NCBI GenBank assembly: GCA_022828105.1
Contig: JAJEJC010000009.1
Coordinates: forward strand, 1-64,000
Length of the DNA: 64,000 nt
Reading direction: 5' to 3'
DNA from: Dehalococcoidia bacterium
GTDB lineage: Bacteria > Chloroflexota > Dehalococcoidia > Bin125
Shown here: one piece after another, positions 44,746 through 51,788 of the stretch
Position numbering within the stretch: the first letter of the stretch is position 1
Layout: every line of letters begins with the position of its first letter
Notes under the pieces: model-generated
Seen by the model: the letters and a program-made list of their open reading frames with translations, nothing else
What the model was told of the DNA's origin: nothing
The model's database searches: none
Made by a program: the position numbers and the translations under genes

Positions 44746-44933
44746 TCGGATTCCTCCCCGTACTGCTCCAGCAGGTGGAGCAGGTGATCGTGGATGTCCT
44801 CGTGGAACTCGCCCTCGATCTCCGGGCCGTCTTCGGCCAGGTCGAAGTTGTAGACGGCGGTGATTTCCTCACCGCAGATTTCGTCCTCGCCGGCGCGGGT
44901 CTCGACCGTGACGGTCACAAATCGGTCGCTCAT
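44742..44933 (-). CDS. Small acidic protein, 63 aa
   Basis: It starts at ATG 44933 (MSDRFVTVTVETRAGEDEIC). About a third of the residues are Asp/Glu (FDLAEDGPEIEGEFHEDIHD), and it ends LEQYGEESE. It overlaps both neighbours by four bases. Like the adjacent 60-residue protein it has an N-terminal beta-strand pair followed by acidic helix, so the two may be paralogues or partners. DNA mimicry is possible but unproven. Confidence 0.6.
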   Translation of the reverse strand: MSDRFVTVTVETRAGEDEICGEEITAVYNFDLAEDGPEIEGEFHEDIHDHLLHLLEQYGEESE

Positions 44934-45580
44934 GCCGCCGCTCCGTTCAGTTCGCGCGGCAGCGCGAGCGCGCCGTATCTGACGGCGGCCGAGAGCTCCA
45001 TCTCCAACTGGTCGGGGTCGTGGTAGCAGGACCAGGCGTGGAGGCCCTCCGACTTCAGCGGTCGGATCGCTTCGTTCTCCAGTCCCTGCTCCCAGAGCCA
45101 GCCGGCCCAACTGCGGTGCAGCGGCAGTTCGGTGCGCTGGTTGAGGAAGCGCCAGTGCAGCGCCGGCGCTTCGTCTTTGTCCGGGGTCAGCAGCAGGAAG
45201 GCGTCGCGCTCGAACGAGAGCTCGGCCATCTGGGTGTAGACCATCGCGTGCCATGCGCCGGCTTGCGGCAGCCGCGCGAGCTTGGTCTTCCAGGTGCCGA
45301 TCGAGCTCTCGGGGATCTCGCAGCGTTCGTAGCCGCCTTCGTGCACGTCGTCCGCGGCGCCCTTGATCAGGAAGGCCGGACTGGGCGGCGAGTTGAGCAG
45401 CGCCGCCCAGATCGCCTTGAGCGAGGTCTGCGCGCCGACCATCGAGACGAACCAGAGCTGGTTCTCTTCGGGGTCGGAGGCGAAGGCGTCGCAGGTGGCG
45501 GAGAAGCCGCCCGCGGTGATCGTGTAGAGCTGGGTCGTTTGGTCGTCTCCCGGAGGAGACGTGGTTGGGCTGTCGAGCAT
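44930..45580 (-). CDS. Hypothetical protein, 216 aa
   Basis: It starts MLDSPTTSPPGDDQTTQLYT with a GAAAGGA ribosome-binding site. The body is globular (NQLWFVSMVGAQTSLKAIWA, WLWEQGLENEAIRPLKSEGL) without signal peptide, membrane helix or a motif I can assign. It is in an operon with the two acidic proteins and the methyltransferase. It looks intact and well conserved in composition. Confidence 0.6.
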   Translation of the reverse strand: MLDSPTTSPPGDDQTTQLYTITAGGFSATCDAFASDPEENQLWFVSMVGAQTSLKAIWAALLNSPPSPAFLIKGAADDVHEGGYERCEIPESSIGTWKTKLARLPQAGAWHAMVYTQMAELSFERDAFLLLTPDKDEAPALHWRFLNQRTELPLHRSWAGWLWEQGLENEAIRPLKSEGLHAWSCYHDPDQLEMELSAAVRYGALALPRELNGAAA

Positions 45581-45628
45581 GGCTCGTTCCTTTCGTTGGA
45601 TTGGGGGCAGGGGTGGCTCAGGCGGTCG

Positions 45629-46156
45629 TCAGAACAGGCCTTGCTCCTTGTGCGAGACCCAGCCGTCCGAGCCGATCACGACGTGGTCGAGCAGCTCGAT
45701 CCCGAGCAGCTCGCCGACCTCGGCCAGCGTCTTGGTCAACTTGATGTCGTCGCCGCTGGGCTCGGGGTCGCCCGAGGGATGGTTATGCACCAGAACGATG
45801 TGCGGCGCGGCCTCGACGATGGCGGGGCGGAAGACCTCGGCCGGTCGGACCAGGGCCGCGTAACCGTTGCCCTGGTAGATCGTGCGCTGGCCGACGACCC
45901 GGTTCTTACGGTCCAAGAGCAGGACGCGGACCTGTTCCTGGGCCAGGCGGCTCATCTCCTCGCCCAGGAGATCGTTGACCGTCTCGGGCCGGTAGATGAT
46001 GGGCATGTCCTCGGGTCGTTCGGGCCGGGTCTCGACCTCGTAGCGGATCGCGATTTCGCCGAGCAGTTGCAGGTTGCGGCGCAGGGCGTCGAGCAGCGCC
46101 TGGCGCTCGTCGTCGTCCGTCGAGGGAATCAGTGCGAGTTGAGTTGCGGTGGTCAT
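45629..46156 (-). CDS. RadC-like JAB/MPN-domain protein
   Basis: This 175-residue protein consists mostly of the RadC-type JAB domain. It has LLLDRKNRVVGQRTIYQGNG, then the metal motif HNHPSGDPEPSGDD (about 119-132; H-x-H...SxxD), and LLGIELLDHVVIGSDGWVSH. RadC proteins are frequent on mobile elements near SSB and recombination genes; despite the name, a repair role is disputed. The helix-hairpin-helix region of full RadC is absent, so this is the short, element-borne form. A two-hairpin element precedes it. Confidence 0.85.
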   Translation of the reverse strand: MTTATQLALIPSTDDDERQALLDALRRNLQLLGEIAIRYEVETRPERPEDMPIIYRPETVNDLLGEEMSRLAQEQVRVLLLDRKNRVVGQRTIYQGNGYAALVRPAEVFRPAIVEAAPHIVLVHNHPSGDPEPSGDDIKLTKTLAEVGELLGIELLDHVVIGSDGWVSHKEQGLF

Positions 46157-46193
46157 CGGATTCGTCCGTTCGTGAGTTGGCCTGGAGATGAAG

Positions 46194-46247
46194 CGGGGCC
46201 GCGTCCCAGAAGGGTGCGCGGCCCCGAAGTGCGCCTGTGTGGAGGCG
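46194..46247 (-). promoter_or_regulatory. Two-hairpin intergenic element, copy 3 (before radC-like gene)
   Basis: Hairpin B at 46194-46226 (CGGGGCCGCG / CGCGGCCCCG arms) and hairpin A at 46232-46247 (CGCCT / AGGCG) are joined by GAAGTG. The same layout appears upstream of both ssb genes. It lacks a U-tract. Confidence 0.55.
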
Positions 46248-46264
46248 TCGTGGTTCGATTTGGG

Positions 46265-46630
46265 TTAGAAGGGTTGGTCGCCGGTCGAGTCCTGCCCGCC
46301 CTTGCCGTTGCCCGAGCCCAGGAAGATCACTTCGTAGGCGTGGACCTCGGTGCGGCTGCGGCGCTCGCCCTGGTCGGTCTCCCAGGTGTGGTGGTTGAGT
46401 CGCCCGGCGATGTAGACGCGCTCACCCTTGTGGACGTACTGGGCGACGGCTTCGGCCTGCTTGTCCCAGTAGACGACCGTGTGCCAGTCGGTCTGCGGGT
46501 CCTCGTTCCCGTTCCGCCGGTCGGTCGCGACGCGGAGCTGGACGACGGCCGTCCCGTTCTGGGTCTTGCGCAGCTCGGGGTCGGCTCCGACCCGGCGCAG
46601 CAGTTCGACACGGTTGATCGTGCGTGACAT
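46265..46630 (-). CDS. ssb: Single-stranded DNA-binding protein (second copy)
   Basis: This 121-residue OB-fold SSB has NRVELLRRVGADPELRKTQN, GTAVVQLRVATDR, TDWHTVVYWDKQAEAVAQYV and GERVYIAGRLNHHTWETDQG. It is shorter than chromosomal SSB and lacks the acidic interaction tail beyond GDQPF, though the last residues (DSTGDQPF) still resemble the DDxIPF tip. It is about 75% identical by eye to the neighbouring ssb, with an equally similar leader, so the pair arose by tandem duplication. It coats ssDNA during transfer or recombination. Confidence 0.92.
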   Translation of the reverse strand: MSRTINRVELLRRVGADPELRKTQNGTAVVQLRVATDRRNGNEDPQTDWHTVVYWDKQAEAVAQYVHKGERVYIAGRLNHHTWETDQGERRSRTEVHAYEVIFLGSGNGKGGQDSTGDQPF

Positions 46631-46692
46631 TGGTGTTGCTCCTTTCGGAGAGCGTGTGGTTGCGCGGACTTCCCGCGCGTCAAAGAAGAGGC

Positions 46693-46748
46693 GAGGCCGA
46701 CCTCCAACGTCTGGAGACCGGCCTCGGAGTGCGCCCGTCCTGTGGGCG
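46693..46748 (-). promoter_or_regulatory. Two-hairpin intergenic element, copy 2 (leader of ssb copy 2)
   Basis: Hairpin B at 46693-46725 (GAGGCCGACCTCCA / TGGAGACCGGCCTC) and hairpin A at 46732-46748 (CGCCC / GGGCG). A third small stem (GCGCGG...CCGCGC) lies closer to the ssb start, followed by GAAAGGAG. It is nearly identical to the leader of the other ssb. Confidence 0.6.
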
Positions 46749-46773
46749 TCGGATTGGGGTGGTGGAAGGTCCG

Positions 46774-47154
46774 TTAGAAGGGGGAGTCCTCCGTTCCGTT
46801 CTCAGAGCGCGGTTCGCCGTTGCCGTTCGAGGCGCCCAGGAAGATCACCTCGTAGGCGTGGACCTCGGTCCGGCTGCGGCGTTCGCCGGAGTCGGTCTCC
46901 CAGCTGTGGTGGTTCAGGCGACCGGAGACGTAGACCCGCTCGCCCTTCTGGACGTACTGGGCCACGGCTTCGGCCTGCTTGTCCCAACAGACGACCGTGT
47001 GCCAGTCGGTCTGGCTCTCGGCCGACTCGTCGCGGCTGCGGCGGTCGGTCGCCAGCCGCAGCTGGACGACCGCGGTCCCGTTCTGCGTCTTGCGCAGCTC
47101 GGGCTCGGCCCCGACCCGGCCCAGCAGTTCGACTCGGTTGATCGTGCGTGACAT
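46774..47154 (-). CDS. ssb: Single-stranded DNA-binding protein (first copy)
   Basis: This is a 126-residue OB-fold SSB. NRVELLGRVGAEPELRKTQN, GTAVVQLRLATDRR, TDWHTVVCWDKQAEAVAQYV and GERVYVSGRLNHHSWETDSG are the diagnostic blocks. The short tail NGTEDSPF keeps the acidic-plus-Pro-Phe tip that recruits repair proteins. Strong ribosome-binding site GAAAGGAG. It is a paralogue of the next gene and is preceded by the same structured leader. Two non-identical SSBs may form heterotetramers or act in different steps. Confidence 0.92.
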   Translation of the reverse strand: MSRTINRVELLGRVGAEPELRKTQNGTAVVQLRLATDRRSRDESAESQTDWHTVVCWDKQAEAVAQYVQKGERVYVSGRLNHHSWETDSGERRSRTEVHAYEVIFLGASNGNGEPRSENGTEDSPF

Positions 47155-47216
47155 CGGTGGGTGCTCCTTTCAGAGAGCGTGTGTGGCGCGGTCGTCCCGC
47201 GCGTGATTGAAGAGGC

Positions 47217-47272
47217 GAGGCCGGCCTCCAATGTGTGGAGACCGGCCTCGGAGTGCGCCCGTCGTGCGGGCG
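47217..47272 (-). promoter_or_regulatory. Two-hairpin intergenic element, copy 1 (leader of ssb copy 1)
   Basis: Hairpin B at 47217-47249 (14-base arms, one mismatch, 5-base loop) and hairpin A at 47256-47272 (CGCCCG / CGGGCG). The spacing between them is six bases, as in copy 2. A GCGCGG/CCGCGC stem and GAAAGGAG follow before the ssb ATG. Confidence 0.6.
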
Positions 47273-47293
47273 TCGATTCGATGGGCACGGAGG

Positions 47294-48406
47294 TTAGCTG
47301 ACGCGGACGTACTCCGAGGTCTGCTCGGTCACAATCTCGGCCCGCTGCTCGGGGTCGAGCAGCGCGTTGAGCCTTTTGTGGTCGACCGCGTAGCGCCGGC
47401 TTGCGACCATCCCGACCGTGCGGGTCTTGTCCGAGCCCCCCAGCCTGGCTTTCTCAACTCCCTTCCTCTGGAGCCAGTGCTGGAGGGTCTCAAGCGCCGT
47501 GCGCTTGTCCGATTCGTGTGCCTTGATCTCTCGCTGGGCTTGCTCGTACTCGCGCAGTGCCGCCTGCGCCGCTTCGTCCGAGACTGGCCCGGTCGGCTCC
47601 GCCTCCGTCTCATCGGACTCCCCGGTCGCTTCGCCGGGCTGGCAGAGGTTGAGGTAGGGGCAGCGCTGGCACTGCCAGTCCGAGGCGGCGAAGTCGCGTT
47701 CCGGCAGCGCCTCGGGGTCGGTTCCGCAGGCCTCGTGGTGGTCGGCCAGCGCCGACAGCCTGAGGCAGGCCGAGTCCCAGGCGCGTTCGGCCCGCGCGGC
47801 CGGGATCACTTCGTGCTCCCAGCGCCGGGCGCCGGTGTCGAGCGTCGCGATCACGATGTCGCGGACTTCGCCGAACAGGCCCAGCGAGTAGCAGGCCGCC
47901 TGCGCGACCGACTCGGGGTGGCTGCGCTCGGCGCCCAGGGTTTGCCAGTGCTTGAACGCTTCGGGACCGCGCGTCTTGATCTCGATCACGAGTTCGTCGC
48001 CGGTGCCCGCCGGTTCTTCCGCGCCGAACAGGAACTGCTCGACGGCGGCGACCGCTCCGCCCTCAGGCGGCAGGTAGCCGGTCGCGTCGGGATGGCCCGT
48101 GACCGTGAGTTGGTCGGAGACCTCGACTGTGACGGATGGCGGCTGGTCGCGGTCGGCGGCTGAGACCGACCAGCCGTCGCGCTGCATGGCGCGGACGACG
48201 ACCGGTTCGAGCGCGTTGCCCGCTTCGAGCAGCGTCAGCGAGTCGGGCTCGGTTGGATTGGTGACGGGTTGTTCGGTCGCCGCGTACCAGAGCGCGCGGC
48301 GGCACTGGCCCAGGGCCGAGGCGCGGACGTCGAGCAGGCCGTCCTGGAAGCGGGCGGCGGGGCGGCTGTAGGCGTCGCGCCGAGGTGCGTGAGTTTCGGT
48401 GGTCAT
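47294..48406 (-). CDS. Cas4/RecB-like PD-(D/E)XK exonuclease with iron-sulfur cysteines
   Basis: About 370 residues from MTTETHAPRRDAYSRPAARF at 48406 (AGGAGGACC upstream); the frame to 48466 overlaps a leader hairpin. The nuclease core has RASALGQCRRALWYA (first Cys), TGHPDATGYL (Asp), ELVIEIKTRGPEAF (E-x-K) and ESVAQAACYSLGLF (motif with Q..xY). A cysteine cluster WQCQRCPYLNLCQP follows, the Cas4/AddB arrangement for a 4Fe-4S cluster. A C-terminal helical extension carries REIKAHESDKRTALETLQHW. It probably resects DNA ends, generating ssDNA for the adjacent Rad52-like annealing protein and SSB. It is not associated with any CRISPR array here. Confidence 0.82.
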   Translation of the reverse strand: MTTETHAPRRDAYSRPAARFQDGLLDVRASALGQCRRALWYAATEQPVTNPTEPDSLTLLEAGNALEPVVVRAMQRDGWSVSAADRDQPPSVTVEVSDQLTVTGHPDATGYLPPEGGAVAAVEQFLFGAEEPAGTGDELVIEIKTRGPEAFKHWQTLGAERSHPESVAQAACYSLGLFGEVRDIVIATLDTGARRWEHEVIPAARAERAWDSACLRLSALADHHEACGTDPEALPERDFAASDWQCQRCPYLNLCQPGEATGESDETEAEPTGPVSDEAAQAALREYEQAQREIKAHESDKRTALETLQHWLQRKGVEKARLGGSDKTRTVGMVASRRYAVDHKRLNALLDPEQRAEIVTEQTSEYVRVS

Positions 48407-48427
48407 GGATGGTCCTCCTGTAGCAAG

Positions 48428-48464
48428 GAGCGGGCTGCCCCCGATCAAGAGGACAGCCCCGCTC
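48428..48464 (-). promoter_or_regulatory. Leader hairpin of the Cas4-like gene
   Basis: Arms GAGCGGGCTGCCCC and GGACAGCCCCGCTC pair with one bulge around a short loop, between the Rad52-like stop and the Cas4-like ribosome-binding site. No U-tract. It parallels the leader hairpins of other genes in this cluster. Confidence 0.5.
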
Positions 48465-48488
48465 ACTGGGTTGGGTTCGCGTTCGGCC

Positions 48489-49442
48489 CTATCGGGCCGT
48501 TGACTGCTGCGCCTGGGCGAGCTTGTCGGCGGCCGAGGCGATCAGCGGGTTGAGTTCGGCCGGGCCGAGTTGGTCCAGCTCCCGCCCGGTCTTGTTCCGC
48601 ACCGCGGCCCGGACCTGGTCTTCCGTGAAGCCCTGCTCGACGCTCAGTTCGAGCAGCTGCTGGCGCAGGTTGCGGGCGTCGCGCTCGTCGATCGACTCCG
48701 GCTGTGAGGCCGGCTGGACAACGCGGCGCTCGGTTCGCGGCTGGCTCTCGCGTTCGGGCGCGGGCTGCTGCTGCCGCTGTGGAGCGGACTCCGGTTCGCG
48801 ATTGCCGCGGGCGTTGCTCGGCGGGTCGCCGTAAAGCCCGTTGCCGAAGCGGTCGCCGAAGCTGCGCAGGGCGCGCTTGAGCGCGTCCGTGACCGCTCCC
48901 TTGAACGCGGTCTCGTGGTCCTCGGGGGTGTCGGCGGCGACCGGCTGGAAGCCGACGTCGGTGCGTGAGGGCGCGCCCGGCACCGTCACCCGCACGACCG
49001 CTGAGTAAGCCGCCGTGCGCGTTACTTCGCCGGTACGCGAGTCGGTCTGCTCGATCGGTCGCAGGGTCACGTCGCCGACCAGCTCATACCCCCAGCCGCC
49101 AAAGCCGAAGATCCGGTTGGCCTGGTCGATCGCGGTGTGGCCCTCGATGTAGTCGAACTTGCGTCCGGCGCGTCCCTTGCGCTGCGAGATTAGCTGGGGG
49201 TCGAGGGGCTGGGCCAGCGCCTCCGTGACGCGGGGCGCGAGCGCGTCCCAGTGCAGCGCCTCGACCGAAGCCGGGGCGGGGTCGCGCTCGGCCGGGCTGG
49301 GGGAAGACGTTCGCGGGTGAGTCCTGTTCCTTCCGGTTTGAGTCGGGTTCTGTCCGTTCCTGCGAACGGCCGTCGCGGTTCCATTGCCGTTGCCTCCCGT
49401 TCGGGCCGGGGGCAGGCTGCTGCGGTGGGTTCCGTTGTTCAT
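48489..49442 (-). CDS. Rad52/Rad22-family single-strand annealing protein
   Basis: The protein has 317 residues from ATG 49442 (MNNGTHRSSLPPARTGGNGN), with AGGAGCAAGAG before it. A disordered ~60-residue N-terminus precedes the annealing core: LDPQLISQRKGRAGRKFDYI, EGHTAIDQANRIFGFGGWGY and TAFKGAVTDALKRALRSFGD with RFGNGLYG, the eukaryote-like Rad52 signature also found in phages. The C-terminal half is a Gln/Arg/Pro-rich linker and a small helical end (EDQVRAAVRNKTGRELDQLG). It anneals complementary ssDNA during recombination of the element. It is flanked by a Cas4-like nuclease and a primase. Confidence 0.88.
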   Translation of the reverse strand: MNNGTHRSSLPPARTGGNGNGTATAVRRNGQNPTQTGRNRTHPRTSSPSPAERDPAPASVEALHWDALAPRVTEALAQPLDPQLISQRKGRAGRKFDYIEGHTAIDQANRIFGFGGWGYELVGDVTLRPIEQTDSRTGEVTRTAAYSAVVRVTVPGAPSRTDVGFQPVAADTPEDHETAFKGAVTDALKRALRSFGDRFGNGLYGDPPSNARGNREPESAPQRQQQPAPERESQPRTERRVVQPASQPESIDERDARNLRQQLLELSVEQGFTEDQVRAAVRNKTGRELDQLGPAELNPLIASAADKLAQAQQSTAR

Positions 49443-49639
49443 CTCTTGCTCCTGTTCAGGTGATGGATTCGGGTGGTGGCATCCGCCGGATTCGGCGGTT
49501 GTGATGCTGTGCGTGGACTGTCCCGCACTTGATGCGGGGGCACGGTCGGTCAGGGGCCATAGGCGGCCCTTCGTCTCGTTGAGTGGGTGGGGTGGGCGGT
49601 GGAGTGGAGGCAAGGTTGGCCCCGCCTGGCTTGGCGCTG
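49443..49639 (-). promoter_or_regulatory. Hairpin-containing leader of the rad52-like gene
   Basis: The 197-bp gap between the primase stop and the annealing-protein start contains two short stems on the minus strand: CCCGCA/TGCGGG around TCAAG and CCGCCG/CGGCGG around AATC. It has no U-tract and no open frame with protein character. Confidence 0.45.
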
Positions 49640-50686
49640 TTAGCGCGCGGCCCGCGCCGCTCGGTTGAGCAGGCAGAGGAAGACGGCGCGACCCTGAGCG
49701 TCTCGGCCCAGTTCACCGATGTCGGACACGCCCCGAGGCAATGTCACGAAGGCGGTCCGGTGCGAACCCAGCAGGCCGGCGAGTTCGGTCGCCGCCTCGC
49801 GCCCGGCCTCGTCTGAGTCGAAGGCGAGGAAGACGCGGGGCCGGTCCTGTAGGCAGGAAGCCAGCTTGTCCAGCCCTTGAGTGCCGAGCGCGGCTACTGC
49901 GGGCAGGCCCCAGCTGGCCAGGACGAGCCAGTCGAAGAGGCCCTCGGTCAGCACGATCCATGGCGCCTGCGAGGGCAGCCGCGAGAGGCCGAGCACCGGC
50001 TTGGCGCCGGGCAGGGCCTGAAAGCGCGGCCTGGCATGGCGATGGATCGCGCGGCCGGCAAGCCAGCTAACGCGCCCCCCGGTCAACTCGGGGACGACGA
50101 TCATCCCGCGGAAGCGCTCGCGGCCCTCCGAGACCAGGCCGCTGGCAAGGACGCGTCCGCCCTCGAAGCCGGCGTCGGTGAGCCACGAGTGCAACCCGTG
50201 CCCACTGCAGTAGCCCAGTCCCAGTCGCCGGGCGGCGTCGGCGGAGATCCCGCGCGAAGCAAGGTAGGCCTAGGCCGGTTCGTAGAGCTGCAACTGCCGC
50301 GCGTAGCAGCGCATCGCCGCTGTCAGCAGAGCCGTGTCGCGGAACGGCGCCGGCTCGGGCGATCTCGTCGTCGGGGCCGGATGTTCCAGAGCCGCCGGCC
50401 TCTCCGGTGAGGCGTCCAGGCGGCGGATCGCCTCTGGCAGATCGACCCCGTCGCTGCGCTGGATGAAGTCCAGCACGTCGCCGCCCAGGCCGCAGCCGAA
50501 GCAGTAGAACCGCTGGGTGTCGGCGTAGACGGTGAAGCTGCCCTCGGTCTCCTCGTGGAAGGGGCAGAGGCCCTGGCGCACACGGCCCCGGCCGCGCAGC
50601 TCAACGCCCGCCGCCTCGACGACCGGGCCGAGCGGATGGCGTCGCTTGAGCGCGGCGATGTCGACGTTGACGTGCGCGGCGGTCAT
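49640..50686 (-). pseudogene. DnaG-like primase interrupted by an in-frame TAG
   Basis: The start at 50686 overlaps the upstream gene by four bases. The N-terminal CHC2 zinc finger is intact: GLCPFHEETEGSFTVY and FYCFGCGLGGDVLDFI (about residues 37-72). A TAG at 50270-50272 follows ARQLQLYEPA. The same frame resumes at once with AYLASRGISADAARRLGLGY, a conserved block of the DnaG catalytic core, and proceeds through the Toprim domain (VLTEGLFDWLVLASWG and FLAFDSDEAGREAAT) to TGA at 49640. The next possible start (TTG at 50194) would lose that block. So a functional enzyme needs readthrough (348 residues); otherwise it is split or dead. All neighbouring genes are intact. Confidence 0.8.
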
Positions 50687-51141
50687 TCGGGACCACCTTT
50701 GTGCAGGAGTCTCAGCCCCCTGAGGCTGCGACGCGAGACGAGCTTGCCCGGCCGCCAGCGCATGCCCAGGACGGCGCGGACTTCGAGCGTCCCCTCGTCG
50801 AGCGGGATGAGGACGGCGGCCCGTCCGTTCCCCGTGCGGTAGAGCCAGGCGTCGTCGCCGCCGAAGCGCCGCCGGGCCAGGTCGAGGAACTCGGTGTAGG
50901 TCCAGCAGACCTCGCTCTGGGTCGCCTCGCTCAGGTCCAGTTCGGCGAAGACGGCGAGCGCTTGGTCGAGCTCGCGGATCCGCCGAAGCTGGCGCGCCTC
51001 GTGGATCGCGCGGGCCGGCGATGTGCGTGGTTGGACGGCCGGTTCGGGGCCGAAGACGGCGTCGATCAGCCGGTCGACCAGTTCCTCCAGCGTCCGGCTG
51101 GGACGGGTCGAGGTAGCGGTCGCGGTGGTTGCTGCAGTCAT
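50683..51141 (-). CDS. Hypothetical protein, 152 aa, coupled to the primase
   Basis: It starts MTAATTATATSTRPSRTLEE behind GAAAGGAG and overlaps the primase start (ATGA). A helical segment (LVDRLIDAVFGPEPAV) is followed by IREHARQLRR-type helices and a small alpha/beta end (DDAWLYRTGNGRAAVLIPLD). No family is recognised. Coupling to the primase suggests a replication-accessory role, which is inference. Confidence 0.55.
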   Translation of the reverse strand: MTAATTATATSTRPSRTLEELVDRLIDAVFGPEPAVQPRTSPARAIHEARQLRRIRELDQALAVFAELDLSEATQSEVCWTYTEFLDLARRRFGGDDAWLYRTGNGRAAVLIPLDEGTLEVRAVLGMRWRPGKLVSRRSLRGLRLLHKGGPE

Positions 51142-51210
51142 GGTGGTCTCCTTTCGTTTTGGACGTGTGACTGCGTCGGTGTGGTTGCGGGTCGCCCGAT
51201 GGCGACGAAG

Positions 51211-51237
51211 AAGGGCCGCCTGGCGGAGGCGGCCCTT
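51211..51237 (-). promoter_or_regulatory. Perfect leader hairpin
   Basis: An 11-bp perfect stem (AAGGGCCGCCT / AGGCGGCCCTT) with a GGCGG loop lies between the membrane zinc-finger gene and the 152-residue gene. No U-tract. It is another member of the hairpin-before-gene pattern in this cluster. Confidence 0.55.
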
Positions 51238-51263
51238 GGTGTGGTCCGAACGGGTGCGAGCGG

Positions 51264-51788
51264 TCAGCGGCGGCGAGTCGCCTTCGCGAGCGCGGCGCGA
51301 TGGTTCAGGATGATGCGCCGCACGAACCAGCCGGCCCAGCAGAGTCCGACGGCGTTGAGCGCGATCACCTGCAAGTCAAAGCCCAGCAGGATCGGCAGTG
51401 CCGCCGCCGCGAGCAGAGCGACGAGCACCAGGCCAGTGATCGGTTGAGTGGAGCGCCGCTTGACAGGCCGGGCGGCGAGTGTGCTACTGCCTCGCGCATC
51501 GGCGTAAGCCGACCAGATCGACTGGCCGGTCAGTTCCTCAAACCGTCGGACAATGCGTTCCCGCGAGCACCGGCCGCTGTGGCAGCGCACGTCAATCGCG
51601 CCGCCGTCGGGCCGCTGGCGGAACGACAGTCCGTCGTCAAGCGAGTCATGGCAGACCGCAGCGGTCTGAAACCAGCCGCGCTCGAAGCGGACGCGCTGCG
51701 GCAGCTGCTGGGCGATCTCCCAAGCGTCGGGCCCGGTGTAGTGCCGCGTCGCGTCGTTGGAGGTGGGCAGGTTGGTGCTGGCTCTCAT
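51264..51788 (-). CDS. Primase-type zinc-finger domain fused to two membrane helices
   Basis: This is a 174-residue protein. The N-terminal half (YTGPDAWEIAQQLPQRVRFE, then VCHDSLDDGLSFRQRPDGGA and IDVRCHSGRCSRERIVRRFE) resembles the CHC2-type zinc finger of plasmid and phage primases: a Cys/His pair, a short beta hairpin and CHxGxC. Instead of a catalytic domain it continues into a linker and two hydrophobic helices (ITGLVLVALLAAAALPILLG and DLQVIALNAVGLCWAGWFVR), with a basic tail. A membrane-anchored nucleic-acid-binding adaptor of the element is a reasonable inference. It is the first gene of the minus-strand cluster, with a GAAAGGAG site. Confidence 0.55.
   Translation of the reverse strand: MRASTNLPTSNDATRHYTGPDAWEIAQQLPQRVRFERGWFQTAAVCHDSLDDGLSFRQRPDGGAIDVRCHSGRCSRERIVRRFEELTGQSIWSAYADARGSSTLAARPVKRRSTQPITGLVLVALLAAAALPILLGFDLQVIALNAVGLCWAGWFVRRIILNHRAALAKATRRR

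Noticed and set aside
47294-48406. Cas4 of a CRISPR system
   Set aside because: No array, cas1, cas2 or effector gene is nearby; the context is recombination and conjugation.
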